DNA from: Moraxellaceae bacterium
Lineage (GTDB): Bacteria; Pseudomonadota; Gammaproteobacteria; Pseudomonadales; Moraxellaceae
Direction: 5' to 3'
Assembly (NCBI GenBank): GCA_029237815.1
Contig: JAQZBP010000006.1
Location: 531,934 to 595,933, forward strand
DNA length: 64,000 nt
Part shown: piece after piece, positions 35,208 through 44,397 of the stretch
Layout of the letters: every line of letters starts with the position of its first letter
Position numbering within the stretch: position 1 is the stretch's first letter
Notes under the pieces: model-generated
Databases searched by the model: none
Told to the model about the DNA's origin: nothing
The model's input: only the letters and a program-made list of their open reading frames with translations
Position numbers and translations under genes: made by a program

Positions 35208-37364
35208 TCACGCGCTCGGCGGCGATACCCGCGCATCGAGCTCCGCCACATGGAACGATGCCGGCGGCAGGCCCTGCGCAAAGCGCTCGCGCATGTGGCG
35301 GTACGCCTTCTCCAGCGCCGCAGCCTGTGTGCGCAGCTTGAAGCTGGGCGCCTCCAGTCGCGTGGCGGCGAGGCGCGTGCGCAGCTGCTGCAACTGCTCG
35401 CGTTGTTGGTAGAGCGACACGGCCGTTGCTTCGTAGTCCTCCCAGGTCGCCATGACCAGCTCGGGCAGGTCGCAGCTCGTCACGAGGCTCGCGCCCACGC
35501 GGCTGGCAAAGGTCTCGCCCGGGCAGGTCAGCGCCGGCGTGCCGGCCCACAGCGATTCCGCGATGGTGGTGTGGCCGTTGTAGTAGCCCGTGTCGAGGAA
35601 AAGGTCGGCGGCGCCCTGGCGCGCGATATGGGCCTCCGGCAGGACGCGGCTGGCGAACAGCAGGCGGCGCGGATCGATACCGCGCCACTCGGCTTCCCGC
35701 TTCAGGTTGAAAACCTGGGCGCTGCCGCCACTGCCAAGCAGCCACAGCACGCTGTCGGGGCATCGCGCGAGGATGCGCATCCAGATATCGAAAATGCCGG
35801 GCTCGAGCTTGCTCGCGACGTTCAGGCAGGCGAACACGAACTTGTCCTCGGGCAGGCCGAGGCGGGTGCGTGGTGGCGGCGCGGGAGGCACGCCCTCGGT
35901 GCTGCAGGTGAAGTAGCAGCCGGGCAGCAGCACTTCCGCTTCGCTGCACCAGCCGTCGCCGGGACGCACCACGGCGTCGGCGATCACGTAGTCCTGCCAG
36001 GCGGCGCCGCTGCTGTAGGCGGCGCCCTGCCACCCCACCTGCACCGGTGCCGGGTGCGCGGCCAGCACTTCGGGGCGTGGCATGTCGTTGTAGACGGCCA
36101 GGTCGACCAGCACGTCGAGGCCGAGCGCATGGATGCGCGCGGCGGCCTCGCGGTCGTCGACCTGGCTGAGGTCGTGCCACACGAGTTCGGGCGTGGCGCG
36201 GATGGTGGCGATGTTGGCGCTGCCGTCGTCGGGCCCGAGCGAGAGCAGGTGCACTTCCACCGCGCCGGTATCGTGCGAGGCGAAGAAATGGCGGAACAGC
36301 AGGCCAGTGACGTGATGGCCGAAACGCGTCGCCGCGTAGCCCACGCGCAAGCGTGCCGGTGCGGGTCGCGGCGTGTGTGCATACGGCGGCGGCGCATGGC
36401 GGCTCACCTGCGCGGCAATCCGCCGCGTCAGCGCGAGTTGCTCTGCGGCGCTCATCGGTGCGTGCATGGCCAGGTAGGCGAGCGCCAGCGCGTCGCCATC
36501 GCCGGGAGCGCGGGCCAGGTCGCGGAAGATCTCGCCGAACAGCGTCCAGTGCCGCCAGTTGCAGGCCTGCAGGTGCTCCTGCTGGCGGATCAGGAAGAGC
36601 AGGCGCGGGTCGATGTCCGCATCCTGCCCGCGCACGTTGTTGAGTCGCGCGCGGGCATCCTCCCAGCGCGCCGGCTCCACTTCGCGCAGGGCCGCGAAGC
36701 GCGTGCGGCTGGCGGCGATGTCGCCATTGGCCGCCAGAGCGACCGCCAGGCTGAGCAGCGCCTTGCCATTGCGCGGCTCGCGCTGGAGGACGGTTTCCAG
36801 CCGCCGCGTGGCCGCCTCGTAATTGCCGAGGGCGAGCTCGATCTCGCCGAGGTTGTGCCAGGGCAGCGTCTCCTGCGGCGCGTTGTCGACGAGGAAGCGG
36901 TAGTCGGCCGCCGCCTCTTTCAGGCGCTGCAGCCGTGCCAGCACCCCGGCACGGTTGTGGCGGGCGCCATAGTGGCCGGGCGTGCGCGCGAGCACGGTGC
37001 CGTATTCCGCCAGCGCCGCCTCGTCCTGCCCGGTGTCTTCCAGCGCCACGGCCAGGTTGAAGCGGAGCTGGTCGTCCTCGACCTGCAGCAGCGTCTTGCG
37101 AAAGAGCGCGACGGCATCGTGCGGGCGGCCGAGGCCGGCGAAGAGGCTGCCGAGCGCACAGGCGGCCGGAGCATGGGCGGCGTCGCGCCGGAGCGCGTCG
37201 GTGAAGGCGGCGATGGCGCCGGGGATGTCCTGCAGCGCATGCGCGCAGGCGCCGAGCAGGAAGTCGCGCTGGGCGCTTTCCCCGGCATCCGCGAGCAGGA
37301 CGGCGCGGGCCGCCGCGGTCTCCCCGCTACGGAGCAGGGAGACCGCCCGGGACAGTGCGGTCAC
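35208..37364 (-). CDS. TPR-containing O-GlcNAc-transferase-like glycosyltransferase (GT41)
   Basis: 718 aa from a GTG at 37364, five bases after the FecR-protein stop; a TTG at 37427 (739 aa) would overlap that gene by 59 bases. No ATG fits. The N-terminal half is TPR repeats (AIAAFTDALRRDAAHAPAAC, NLGEIELALGNYEAATRRLE). The C-terminal OGT-type domain has RVGYAATRFGHHVTGLLF (catalytic His region), LGLDVLVDLAVYNDMPRP, HPAPVQVGWQGAAYSSG, FACLNVASKLEPGIFDIW and LDTGYYNGHTTIAESLWAG (UDP-sugar contacts), CPGETFASRVGASL. Soluble, so it would act in the cytoplasm. Third gene of the operon with the Slam-like and FecR proteins, which are candidate targets or partners. Confidence 0.85.
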   Translation of the reverse strand: MTALSRAVSLLRSGETAAARAVLLADAGESAQRDFLLGACAHALQDIPGAIAAFTDALRRDAAHAPAACALGSLFAGLGRPHDAVALFRKTLLQVEDDQLRFNLAVALEDTGQDEAALAEYGTVLARTPGHYGARHNRAGVLARLQRLKEAAADYRFLVDNAPQETLPWHNLGEIELALGNYEAATRRLETVLQREPRNGKALLSLAVALAANGDIAASRTRFAALREVEPARWEDARARLNNVRGQDADIDPRLLFLIRQQEHLQACNWRHWTLFGEIFRDLARAPGDGDALALAYLAMHAPMSAAEQLALTRRIAAQVSRHAPPPYAHTPRPAPARLRVGYAATRFGHHVTGLLFRHFFASHDTGAVEVHLLSLGPDDGSANIATIRATPELVWHDLSQVDDREAAARIHALGLDVLVDLAVYNDMPRPEVLAAHPAPVQVGWQGAAYSSGAAWQDYVIADAVVRPGDGWCSEAEVLLPGCYFTCSTEGVPPAPPPRTRLGLPEDKFVFACLNVASKLEPGIFDIWMRILARCPDSVLWLLGSGGSAQVFNLKREAEWRGIDPRRLLFASRVLPEAHIARQGAADLFLDTGYYNGHTTIAESLWAGTPALTCPGETFASRVGASLVTSCDLPELVMATWEDYEATAVSLYQQREQLQQLRTRLAATRLEAPSFKLRTQAAALEKAYRHMRERFAQGLPPASFHVAELDARVSPPSA

Positions 37365-37368
37365 AGGA

Positions 37369-39756
37369 TCAGAAAGGGATGACGACGTCGATGGGCGCGA
37401 GAGCCTTGCTGATGGTGCCGCGGCCAAAGGCGCCGGCGCCGTTCACATGGCGGCCGCCAGCGACGCTGAAGTCGTAGATCTCGTAGCTCATGCCGATCTG
37501 CTTGGCCTGCTGGCCGGCGAAGAAGCCGGCCACCGAGCCGGCACAGCCGCCACCGCTGCCGCCGGCGCTGGTCGAGCAGCTCATGTTGCCGCTGCCTGCC
37601 GTGAACTTGGCGGCAGTAGCGTCGACCGTGATGCCGATGCCGCTGCCCAGCAGCCGGTAGTCGACGCTGTCGCTCATGCCGACCTTGAGGTCGATGGCCA
37701 GTGTCGGCAGCGCGCCGAAGGTGACCACGAGATTGGAGCCACTCAGGATCTTGCCGGTGGCGCCGTCGGTGCTGGTGGCCGTGGTGCCGCCCTGGAAGGT
37801 ATAGGTGGCCTTGGCGCCCGCGCCGAAGCGGTCGACGATGCCCGAGAACACATTCGCATGCGTCATCGGGCCGGCGATGTAGTGCAGGTAGGTGGTGTTC
37901 GACAGCGCCACCGGGTTGTTCTCGACGATGGCGTTGTCCGAGGTCGTGGCATACCAGCGGCCCCAGGTCAGCGCATCGGCCTTGCCGTAGTTGTCGGCGA
38001 GGGTGGCGGTGCCGCGCTTCAGGGCCTGCGAGTCCGAAACCGCGAGGGCCTGCACGAGGAGCCCGTCGTTATCGAAGGTGGCGATGAGGCCGCCGTCGTA
38101 CTGCAAGCCGGTGGTGGTGTCGTAGCCGGTGGTGCCACCGGTGGCGGCGGCCACCCAGGGGTAGGCATAGGCGACGGTGTAGCCGGGGCCGTCGTCGAGC
38201 TTGGTGGAGCCGTCGTAGGCGCTCATGCCGAGCGCGGCCACGCCGACGATGTCGGGGTAGGAAGTCCAGCTGTTGATGCGGTAGGACACGCCCATCTGCG
38301 AGGCGCCGGCGCCGGCGAAGAAGCCGGTCAGGTTGGCCGTGCAGGAACCGGAGGAGCTTGCACAGACGCCGCTGCTGTCGGTCACCTTGAGCTGCGAGTC
38401 ATTGAGTTCGAAGGTCTGCGCAGTGCCCAGGTTGAGCAGGGCGACCGGCGAGACCGTGCGCACCAGGAAGCTGTTGGCCGAGGCTTCGGCGGCGGCATTG
38501 CCCGGCATGGAGACCTTGAAGGCGGCGCTGATCGTGGCGAAGTCGAGGTTCACCGTGATACGGAAGCCATCCAGCCGGCCCGTCGTCCCCGAGTAAAGGT
38601 CCCGCGGCGCAGTGCCGCCCTGCAGCGTGTAGGTGGCCGTGCCCTTGCCGAGGTTGGAGCCGGCCGGCGCGCCGATGACGTAGGGGATGGTGTAGGAGCC
38701 GGTCAGCGAGATCGGACCGCTACCGCACTCACCGCAGGAGTCGAAAATGGAATTCGTGGTCGTCTCGCCGAAGGTGTACTCGCCCCAGCTGAGCGAGTCC
38801 TGGGTGCCGACGTTCGCCACCTTCAGGTCTTCGATGTTGAAGTAGCTGAAGAAACCGTCACCCACATAGAACAGGTTCTGCAGCGCGCCGGGCTGGCCGG
38901 TGGCGGCACCGGTCTGGTCGAAGTTCGCCGACATCTCCGCACCGCGGTAGCTGCCGATCAGCGCCGGGCTGTCGATGGTGTAGCGGGGCGCGCCGGTGAT
39001 GCGGCTGGAGTCGGGCAGCGATGCCTCGCCCGTCTGCAGGAAGATATAACGGCCCTCGCCATCGAGCACGTCGCCGATGACCACGGTGTCATCGTCCTCG
39101 TCGTCGCGCTGCCCCGTGTCCTCGCTCTCTTCTGCCTCGTCCGGCTTGGTGCGGCGCGCCAGCAGCTCGGCTTCCTTCTTGCCCAGCGCCGGCTGGCCGT
39201 CCGGTCCCACATGGATGTTCTGGCCGGCGCCGGCGGTGATCTCGCCGCGCTGATTGGCGACGTTCACGAGCCCCGAGCCCACGCTCACGATCAGGCCCTC
39301 GTCGTTCACGGAGGCCAGGTACTCGGTGCCGCGGATCCCGATGGTGGCCACCGGCGTGCGCACCTGGTAGCTCTTCTTGTTCACCTTGCCGATGGCGCCG
39401 GTGACAGTGCGCATGCCGCCCTGGATCAGGCTGAAGAACAGCGAGGTCTCTTCCGGCTTGCGGTTGGTGTAGAGGTATTCGTCCACCGCGAACACGGTGT
39501 TGGGCTGCAGCGAGACGAAGCCGCCGTCGGTGAAGCGGACCTGCACGCGCCCGGCGCGCGTGGTGATGCGGTCGCCGCCGTTGATGGTGTCGCCGCGCAC
39601 CAGGTTGCGCTTGCTGCCGTCGGCGGCGCTGACGCTGACGTCGCCCGTGACGAAGCTGACGCGGCCGGCGGCTTCCGCCAGCGCCTGTCCCGAGAGCAGC
39701 GCCACGGAGGCCGCCAGCAGTCCCTTGCCACTCAGTACCGGTTTGAACTTAGACAT
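37369..39756 (-). CDS. FecR-domain exported protein with two TbpB-barrel-like repeats
   Basis: 795 aa. Signal peptide ends near AEAAG (residue 28-30) with no lipobox Cys. The FecR domain is at about 35-165 (VRGDTINGGDRITTRAGRVQ, VRTPVATIGIRGTEY, LVNVANQRGEITAGAGQNI), followed by an acidic linker rich in E and D. Two similar units follow, each with a GTATYTLQGGT / AKATYTFQGGT strand and ending in GFFAGAGASQMGVSYRI (near 474) or GFFAGQQAKQIGMSYEI (near 744). The GFxxGxxAxQxG signature resembles the C-terminal barrels of TbpB-like surface proteins. Predicted extracellular or surface-exposed. Lies 17 bases after a Slam-like gene that could export it. Domain assignment by eye. Confidence 0.7.
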   Translation of the reverse strand: MSKFKPVLSGKGLLAASVALLSGQALAEAAGRVSFVTGDVSVSAADGSKRNLVRGDTINGGDRITTRAGRVQVRFTDGGFVSLQPNTVFAVDEYLYTNRKPEETSLFFSLIQGGMRTVTGAIGKVNKKSYQVRTPVATIGIRGTEYLASVNDEGLIVSVGSGLVNVANQRGEITAGAGQNIHVGPDGQPALGKKEAELLARRTKPDEAEESEDTGQRDDEDDDTVVIGDVLDGEGRYIFLQTGEASLPDSSRITGAPRYTIDSPALIGSYRGAEMSANFDQTGAATGQPGALQNLFYVGDGFFSYFNIEDLKVANVGTQDSLSWGEYTFGETTTNSIFDSCGECGSGPISLTGSYTIPYVIGAPAGSNLGKGTATYTLQGGTAPRDLYSGTTGRLDGFRITVNLDFATISAAFKVSMPGNAAAEASANSFLVRTVSPVALLNLGTAQTFELNDSQLKVTDSSGVCASSSGSCTANLTGFFAGAGASQMGVSYRINSWTSYPDIVGVAALGMSAYDGSTKLDDGPGYTVAYAYPWVAAATGGTTGYDTTTGLQYDGGLIATFDNDGLLVQALAVSDSQALKRGTATLADNYGKADALTWGRWYATTSDNAIVENNPVALSNTTYLHYIAGPMTHANVFSGIVDRFGAGAKATYTFQGGTTATSTDGATGKILSGSNLVVTFGALPTLAIDLKVGMSDSVDYRLLGSGIGITVDATAAKFTAGSGNMSCSTSAGGSGGGCAGSVAGFFAGQQAKQIGMSYEIYDFSVAGGRHVNGAGAFGRGTISKALAPIDVVIPF

Positions 39757-39773
39757 GATGTTCTCCTGATCCT

Positions 39774-41096
39774 TTACAGGTCATAACGCAGGTCGAGCGT
39801 GACCACGTGGCGCTTGTAGTCGCTGAGCACGATGTTGGAATCGCTGCTGCTCCAGGTGTAGGCGGGGCGCAGGCTGAGGTTCTTGCCGAGCTGGTAGATG
39901 GCGCCCAGCCCGAGGTCGATGGCGCTGTCCTCGCGCTCCACGAGGAAGAGCGTGGAGATGCCGTCGAACTGGCGCTCCTCCACGCTGAGCGAGGCCGTCA
40001 GGCTGAGCCCGGGGCGCAGGCCGAGGCTGCCGCCGAAGCGCAGGCCCATGAAGTCCTGGCCGATGCCGGCATTCTTGGTGTCCGAGACTTCCTGGCCGGC
40101 ATAGGCGCCGGCGTAGACGGCAGGGCTCAGCGCCAGATCGAGGGCGCGCGAATAGCCGGCGCCCAGCGTGTAACGGTCCGCGTCCGGGCCGCCGACGTGG
40201 TAGTCGAGGTGGCTGGCCTGGGCATAGGTGGAGACGGCCGCGCGCTCGCTGAAGCCGTACTGGTACTGCAGCATGGTGCCGTAGAGGCTGCGGAAGGCCT
40301 CGCCGTCGAGCTTGTAGTCCTGGGCCTGCACCTTCGCCACCACGCTGCTGGCGCCGGTGCGCCAGGACAGGCCGAGGGACAGGTCGGCGCTCTGGTTGTC
40401 CAGCACGTCCACATCGTCGTGGCGGCGCGTGGCCACGCCGGCGTCGGCCTGCAGGCGCCAGGCCGGCGACAGGGCCTGGTCGATGCCGGCACCGGCCTGG
40501 ACCTGCGCAAAGCTGTCTTCCTGCCGGGTGGCGATGCCGTTCAGCTGGAAGGCCAGGCCACCGAGGCGCGGGATGGCGACCTGGGTGTCGGCGGTGGTGC
40601 TGGACACGTTGCTGTCGTAGCCGAAGCCGAGCTGCGCATGGGCGCTGACCCGGCGCTTTTCCTGCTGCTCGCGCTCGGAGACCGTACCGAGGTAGCGGCT
40701 GACCAGGTCCTGGACCTCGGCCGGAGGGCTGGAGTCCTGCACGGTCTGCAGTTCCTGGCGTGCGCTGCTGTTCTCACCAAGGGCGAGGTGGGTGCGGGCC
40801 ATCTGCACGCGGCAGGGGCCGTTCAGCGGGTCCATCGCCAGGCAGCGCTCGAAGGCGAAGGCGGCTATGCCGGCGCGGCCGGAGTCGAGGGCGGCGAGGC
40901 CAAGGAGATAGTCGTAGTCGGGGTCGCCGGCACGCGTGTCTTCCAGCGGTGCCAGCAGGTCGAAGGCGGCGGCCGCCTGGCGCTCGCCGATGAGCTTGTC
41001 GGCCTGCTGGAGGACGGGGTCGTTGCTGGCCGCCAGGGCCAGCGGGCTGAGCGAGAATGCAAGCGAGAGCGCAAGGCGCGCAGGAAGGCGTCGCAT
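39774..41096 (-). CDS. Slam-like outer-membrane protein (TPR plus C-terminal beta-barrel)
   Basis: 440 aa. Signal peptide MRRLPARLALSLAFSLSPLALA. Residues about 25-145 are TPR-like (ADKLIGERQAAAAFDLLAPL, GIAAFAFERCLAMDPLNGPCRVQMARTHLALGENSSARQEL split over two repeats). The last 290 residues are alternating beta-strands starting AHAQLGFGYDSNVSS and ending HVVTLDLRYDL, a barrel with a strand-type C-terminus. TPR plus an about 14-strand barrel, with the GYDSN motif at the barrel start, is the plan of surface lipoprotein assembly modifier (Slam) proteins, which move TbpB-like proteins across the outer membrane. First gene of a three-gene operon whose second product has TbpB-barrel-like repeats. 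Confidence 0.7.
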   Translation of the reverse strand: MRRLPARLALSLAFSLSPLALAASNDPVLQQADKLIGERQAAAAFDLLAPLEDTRAGDPDYDYLLGLAALDSGRAGIAAFAFERCLAMDPLNGPCRVQMARTHLALGENSSARQELQTVQDSSPPAEVQDLVSRYLGTVSEREQQEKRRVSAHAQLGFGYDSNVSSTTADTQVAIPRLGGLAFQLNGIATRQEDSFAQVQAGAGIDQALSPAWRLQADAGVATRRHDDVDVLDNQSADLSLGLSWRTGASSVVAKVQAQDYKLDGEAFRSLYGTMLQYQYGFSERAAVSTYAQASHLDYHVGGPDADRYTLGAGYSRALDLALSPAVYAGAYAGQEVSDTKNAGIGQDFMGLRFGGSLGLRPGLSLTASLSVEERQFDGISTLFLVEREDSAIDLGLGAIYQLGKNLSLRPAYTWSSSDSNIVLSDYKRHVVTLDLRYDL

Positions 41097-41338
41097 ATTC
41101 GGATCCCTGAATAAAGGCTTGGGTAAAAAGGGTGAGTAACGGTCAATACTAAGACCGCCTCAAGGGCGCCCACCATACCCAAGGCAGGGGGACAACGGTC
41201 TTTTCGTCGATATGTTGAGGCCTGTCAGTCTTAGCAATCGAAGGCTTAGAAGCGAAAGAAGCAAGAAACCTTTCTCGCGGCCGGGCGACGGCCTTTGTTA
41301 AACTTGCCGCTTCTCATTTCCAGCCCTCCCGCCCTGTC

Positions 41339-42886
41339 ATGACCGCTTCCCGCAAGCCTTACGTCCTCATCGTGCTCGATGGTTTCGGCCACAGCGACAA
41401 TCCCCATTCCAACGCCATCATGGCCGCGCGCAAGCCGAACTGGGACCGGCTCCTGCAGGAGCACCCCCACGGCCTGATCTCCGGCTCCGGCGAGGATGTC
41501 GGCCTGCCCGACGGGCAGATGGGCAACTCCGAGGTGGGCCACATGAACCTGGGCGCCGGCCGCGTCGTCTACCAGGACTTCACCCGCATCACCAAGGCCA
41601 TCCGCGACGGCGACTTCTTTACCAACCCGGTCATCACCGGCGCCGTGGACAAGGCGGTGCAGGCGGGCCGGGCGGTGCACATCCTCGGCCTGTTGTCCCC
41701 GGGCGGCGTGCACTCGCACGAGGATCACCTGGTCGCCATGGTCGACCTGGCCGTGCAGCGCGGCGCGCAACAGGTATACGCGCATGCCTTCCTCGATGGC
41801 CGCGACACGCCGCCAAAATCCGCCGAGCCGTCGCTCGCCCGCCTGGACGCGCACCTGCGCGCCACCGGCCGCGGCCGCATCGCCTCCCTCATCGGCCGCT
41901 ATTTCGCCATGGACCGCGACAACCGCTGGGACCGCGTGGAGCAGGCCTATCGCCTGCTGACCGAAGGCGTCGGCGTGCGCCGCTGCGCCACCGCTGTCGA
42001 AGCGCTGCAGCAGTCCTATGCCGAGGACGTGACCGACGAATTCGTGAAGGCCTCCGTGGTGGCGGCGCCGGCCGAGGCCCCGGCCGTGATCGGCGACGGC
42101 GATGCCGTCGTGTTCATGAATTTCCGCGCCGACCGCGCCCGCGAGATCACGCGCGCCTTCGTCGACGCGGACTTCGCCGGTTTCGAGCGCCGCCTGCGCC
42201 CGCAGCTGGCGGACTTCGTCATGCTCACGGAGTACGCCGCCTCCATCAAGGCGCCGGTGGCCTACCGGCCCGAAAGCCTGGCCAACACGCTGGGCGAATA
42301 CCTGGCCAAGCTCGGCAAGACGCAGCTGCGCATCGCCGAAACCGAAAAGTACGCGCACGTGACCTTCTTCTTCAGCGGTGGTCGCGAAGAGGAGTATCCG
42401 GGCGAGCAGCGCATCCTGATTCCCTCCCCCAAGGTCGCGACTTACGATCTGCAGCCGGAGATGAGCGCGCCGGAAGTCACCGACGAGCTGGTCAAGGCGA
42501 TCAAGTCCGGCGAGTTCGACGTGCTCATCTGCAATTACGCCAACGGCGACATGGTCGGCCACACCGGCGTGTTCGCGGCGGCGGTGAAAGCCGTCGAGGC
42601 GCTCGATGCCTGCATCGGCCGCCTGGCCGCGGCAGTGCAAGAGGCCGGCGGCGAAATGCTGATCACGGCCGACCACGGCAACGTCGAACAGATGGAAGAC
42701 CCGAGTACGGGCCAAGCACACACGGCGCACACCTGCGAACGCGTGCCCTTCGTATATGTCGGGCCGCGCGCGGCCACGATCCGCGACGGCGGCATCCTCT
42801 CCGATGTCGCGCCGACGCTGCTCACGCTGATGGGCCTGCCGGTGCCGCCGGAAATGACCGGCCACTCCATCGTGCAGCTGCGGTAA
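41339..42886 (+). CDS. gpmI: 2,3-bisphosphoglycerate-independent phosphoglycerate mutase
   Basis: 515 aa, as usual for the family. Alkaline-phosphatase-fold metalloenzyme: [19 protein letters not shown] (first metal Asp), [17 protein letters not shown] with the catalytic Ser (GNSEVGH), [56 protein letters not shown] and [13 protein letters not shown] metal ligands. Interconverts 2- and 3-phosphoglycerate using Mn2+. Starts gpmI-envC-ctpA, a standard gammaproteobacterial cluster convergent with hisF. Confidence 0.97.
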   Translation: MTASRKPYVLIVLDGFGHSDNPHSNAIMAARKPNWDRLLQEHPHGLISGSGEDVGLPDGQMGNSEVGHMNLGAGRVVYQDFTRITKAIRDGDFFTNPVITGAVDKAVQAGRAVHILGLLSPGGVHSHEDHLVAMVDLAVQRGAQQVYAHAFLDGRDTPPKSAEPSLARLDAHLRATGRGRIASLIGRYFAMDRDNRWDRVEQAYRLLTEGVGVRRCATAVEALQQSYAEDVTDEFVKASVVAAPAEAPAVIGDGDAVVFMNFRADRAREITRAFVDADFAGFERRLRPQLADFVMLTEYAASIKAPVAYRPESLANTLGEYLAKLGKTQLRIAETEKYAHVTFFFSGGREEEYPGEQRILIPSPKVATYDLQPEMSAPEVTDELVKAIKSGEFDVLICNYANGDMVGHTGVFAAAVKAVEALDACIGRLAAAVQEAGGEMLITADHGNVEQMEDPSTGQAHTAHTCERVPFVYVGPRAATIRDGGILSDVAPTLLTLMGLPVPPEMTGHSIVQLR

Positions 42887-42889
42887 TTC

Positions 42890-44329
42890 GTGCACCTGTC
42901 CCGTCGCTTGTCCCCTCCCCGCAACAGCGCCCGTCCCGGCCAGCGTCGGTGGCTCGCCTTTGCCCTGCTGCTACTGGGGCTGTGGGCCACGGAGCCGCTG
43001 ACGGCGACGGCGGAGACCCGTACGCCGGCCAAGCCCGCCGCGCGTAGCAGCAAGGCAAAACCTGCCGCCAAAACGCCCGCGAAGAAAAAACCCGCCGCGC
43101 AAAAGCCGAAGCAGAAGAAATCGCGCAGCGCCGCCGGTGCGACGCAGCGCGACCTCGTTCGCCTGCAGGAAGAAATCCGCTCCGCCGAAAAGCGCCTGCA
43201 GCTCACGCGCGAGCAGCGCGAGCAGAAGGAAGCCGAGTTGCGCCAGGCCGAGATCGAAATCGGCGCGCTGAAAAGCAACGTCCAGACCGTGCGCCAGGAA
43301 GTGTCGGGCCGCGAGGAGCGCCTGCGCGCGCTGCAGGCCGAGAAGGCGCTACGCCAGCAGGAGCGCGACCGCCTCGTCAACCTGATCCGGGCGGACCTGC
43401 AGATGGCGCAGCGCCAGGGCAGCCAGGACTATTACAAGCTGCTGCTCAACCAGGAAAATCCGCAGACCCTGTCGCGCCTGATGAAGTACTACGGCTATAT
43501 GCAACAGGCGCGCGGCGGCCGCGTGCAGTCGCTGAACGCCACGCTGGCGCGGCTGGACAGCATTGCGCGCGAGGAGCAGGAAGGCGTGATGAAGCTGCGC
43601 ACGCTGCGCGGCGACCTCGAGCACAAGCAGAATCGCCTGTCCGCCGCGCAGACGCAGCGCACCCAGGCCATCCGCACGCTGAGTGCGCAGCTCGAAAGCG
43701 ATGACGAGAAGCTGCAGCGCCTGCGTCGCGACGAGCGTGCCCTGCAGTCGGTGATGGATCGCCTGGCGCGCGAAGCCGAAGTCATCGAACAGCGCGCGCG
43801 CGAGCAGCGTGAGCAAGATCGCCGCGACGCGGAAAAGCGGCGCCAGGAAGGCAGGACCGCGCCGCCGGTGGCGGACGGTCGCAGCGCCGACAAGCCCGCG
43901 CCGCCGCTGCCGCCCGAGGAGCCCCGCGACGTCAAGCTGGTGCCCTACAAGGGACGCTGCCCGCTGCCGGTGGCGGGAGGACTGCGCGCCCGTTTCGGCG
44001 AGTCGCGCGAGGGCGGGCTGCGCTGGAACGGCATCCTGATCGGCGCCGGTGCCGGCACTCCGGTACGCGCCATCCGCCCCGGCCGTGTGGCGTTCGCCGA
44101 TTATCTCCGCGGCTATGGCCTGCTGCTGATCATCGACCACGGGCGTGGTCTGATGTCACTCTATGGGCACAATCAGGCGTTGCAGAAGAAGGCGGGCGAG
44201 ACCGTCGGTGGCAATGAAGTCATTGCCACCGTCGGCGACAGTGGCGGCAACGAGACGGACGGGCTCTATTTCGAGATCCGCGTGCGTGGCCGGCCCAGCG
44301 ATCCCGCCAGCTGGTGCGCCTACCGGTAG
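42890..44329 (+). CDS. envC: Murein hydrolase activator EnvC-like (degenerate LytM domain)
   Basis: 479 aa from a GTG at 42890, three bases after the gpmI stop. An N-terminal hydrophobic segment (RWLAFALLLLGLWATEPLTA) acts as signal or anchor, then a Lys/Ala/Pro-rich stretch, a long coiled coil (about 85-325) and a LytM/M23 domain (about 360-479). In the LytM domain the zinc ligands are not all present: the usual HxGxD is RWNGILI here, while DHGRGLMSLYGHN remains. Such loss is typical of EnvC, which activates amidases AmiA/B rather than cutting peptidoglycan itself. Between gpmI and ctpA. Confidence 0.9.
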   Translation: MHLSRRLSPPRNSARPGQRRWLAFALLLLGLWATEPLTATAETRTPAKPAARSSKAKPAAKTPAKKKPAAQKPKQKKSRSAAGATQRDLVRLQEEIRSAEKRLQLTREQREQKEAELRQAEIEIGALKSNVQTVRQEVSGREERLRALQAEKALRQQERDRLVNLIRADLQMAQRQGSQDYYKLLLNQENPQTLSRLMKYYGYMQQARGGRVQSLNATLARLDSIAREEQEGVMKLRTLRGDLEHKQNRLSAAQTQRTQAIRTLSAQLESDDEKLQRLRRDERALQSVMDRLAREAEVIEQRAREQREQDRRDAEKRRQEGRTAPPVADGRSADKPAPPLPPEEPRDVKLVPYKGRCPLPVAGGLRARFGESREGGLRWNGILIGAGAGTPVRAIRPGRVAFADYLRGYGLLLIIDHGRGLMSLYGHNQALQKKAGETVGGNEVIATVGDSGGNETDGLYFEIRVRGRPSDPASWCAYR

Positions 44330-44397
44330 TGCACCCCCCCGGGTGCGACTGCCTACCACCACCGGGCCCGACCCGGTGTCGACAGCAGGAGAAAGGG

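Noticed and set aside
36982..39786. 934-codon plus-strand frame opposite the FecR gene, and a similar one at 35148-37382
   Set aside because: Compositionally shadows of the real minus-strand genes, with Gly/Val/Arg-rich sequence and no recognisable domains.
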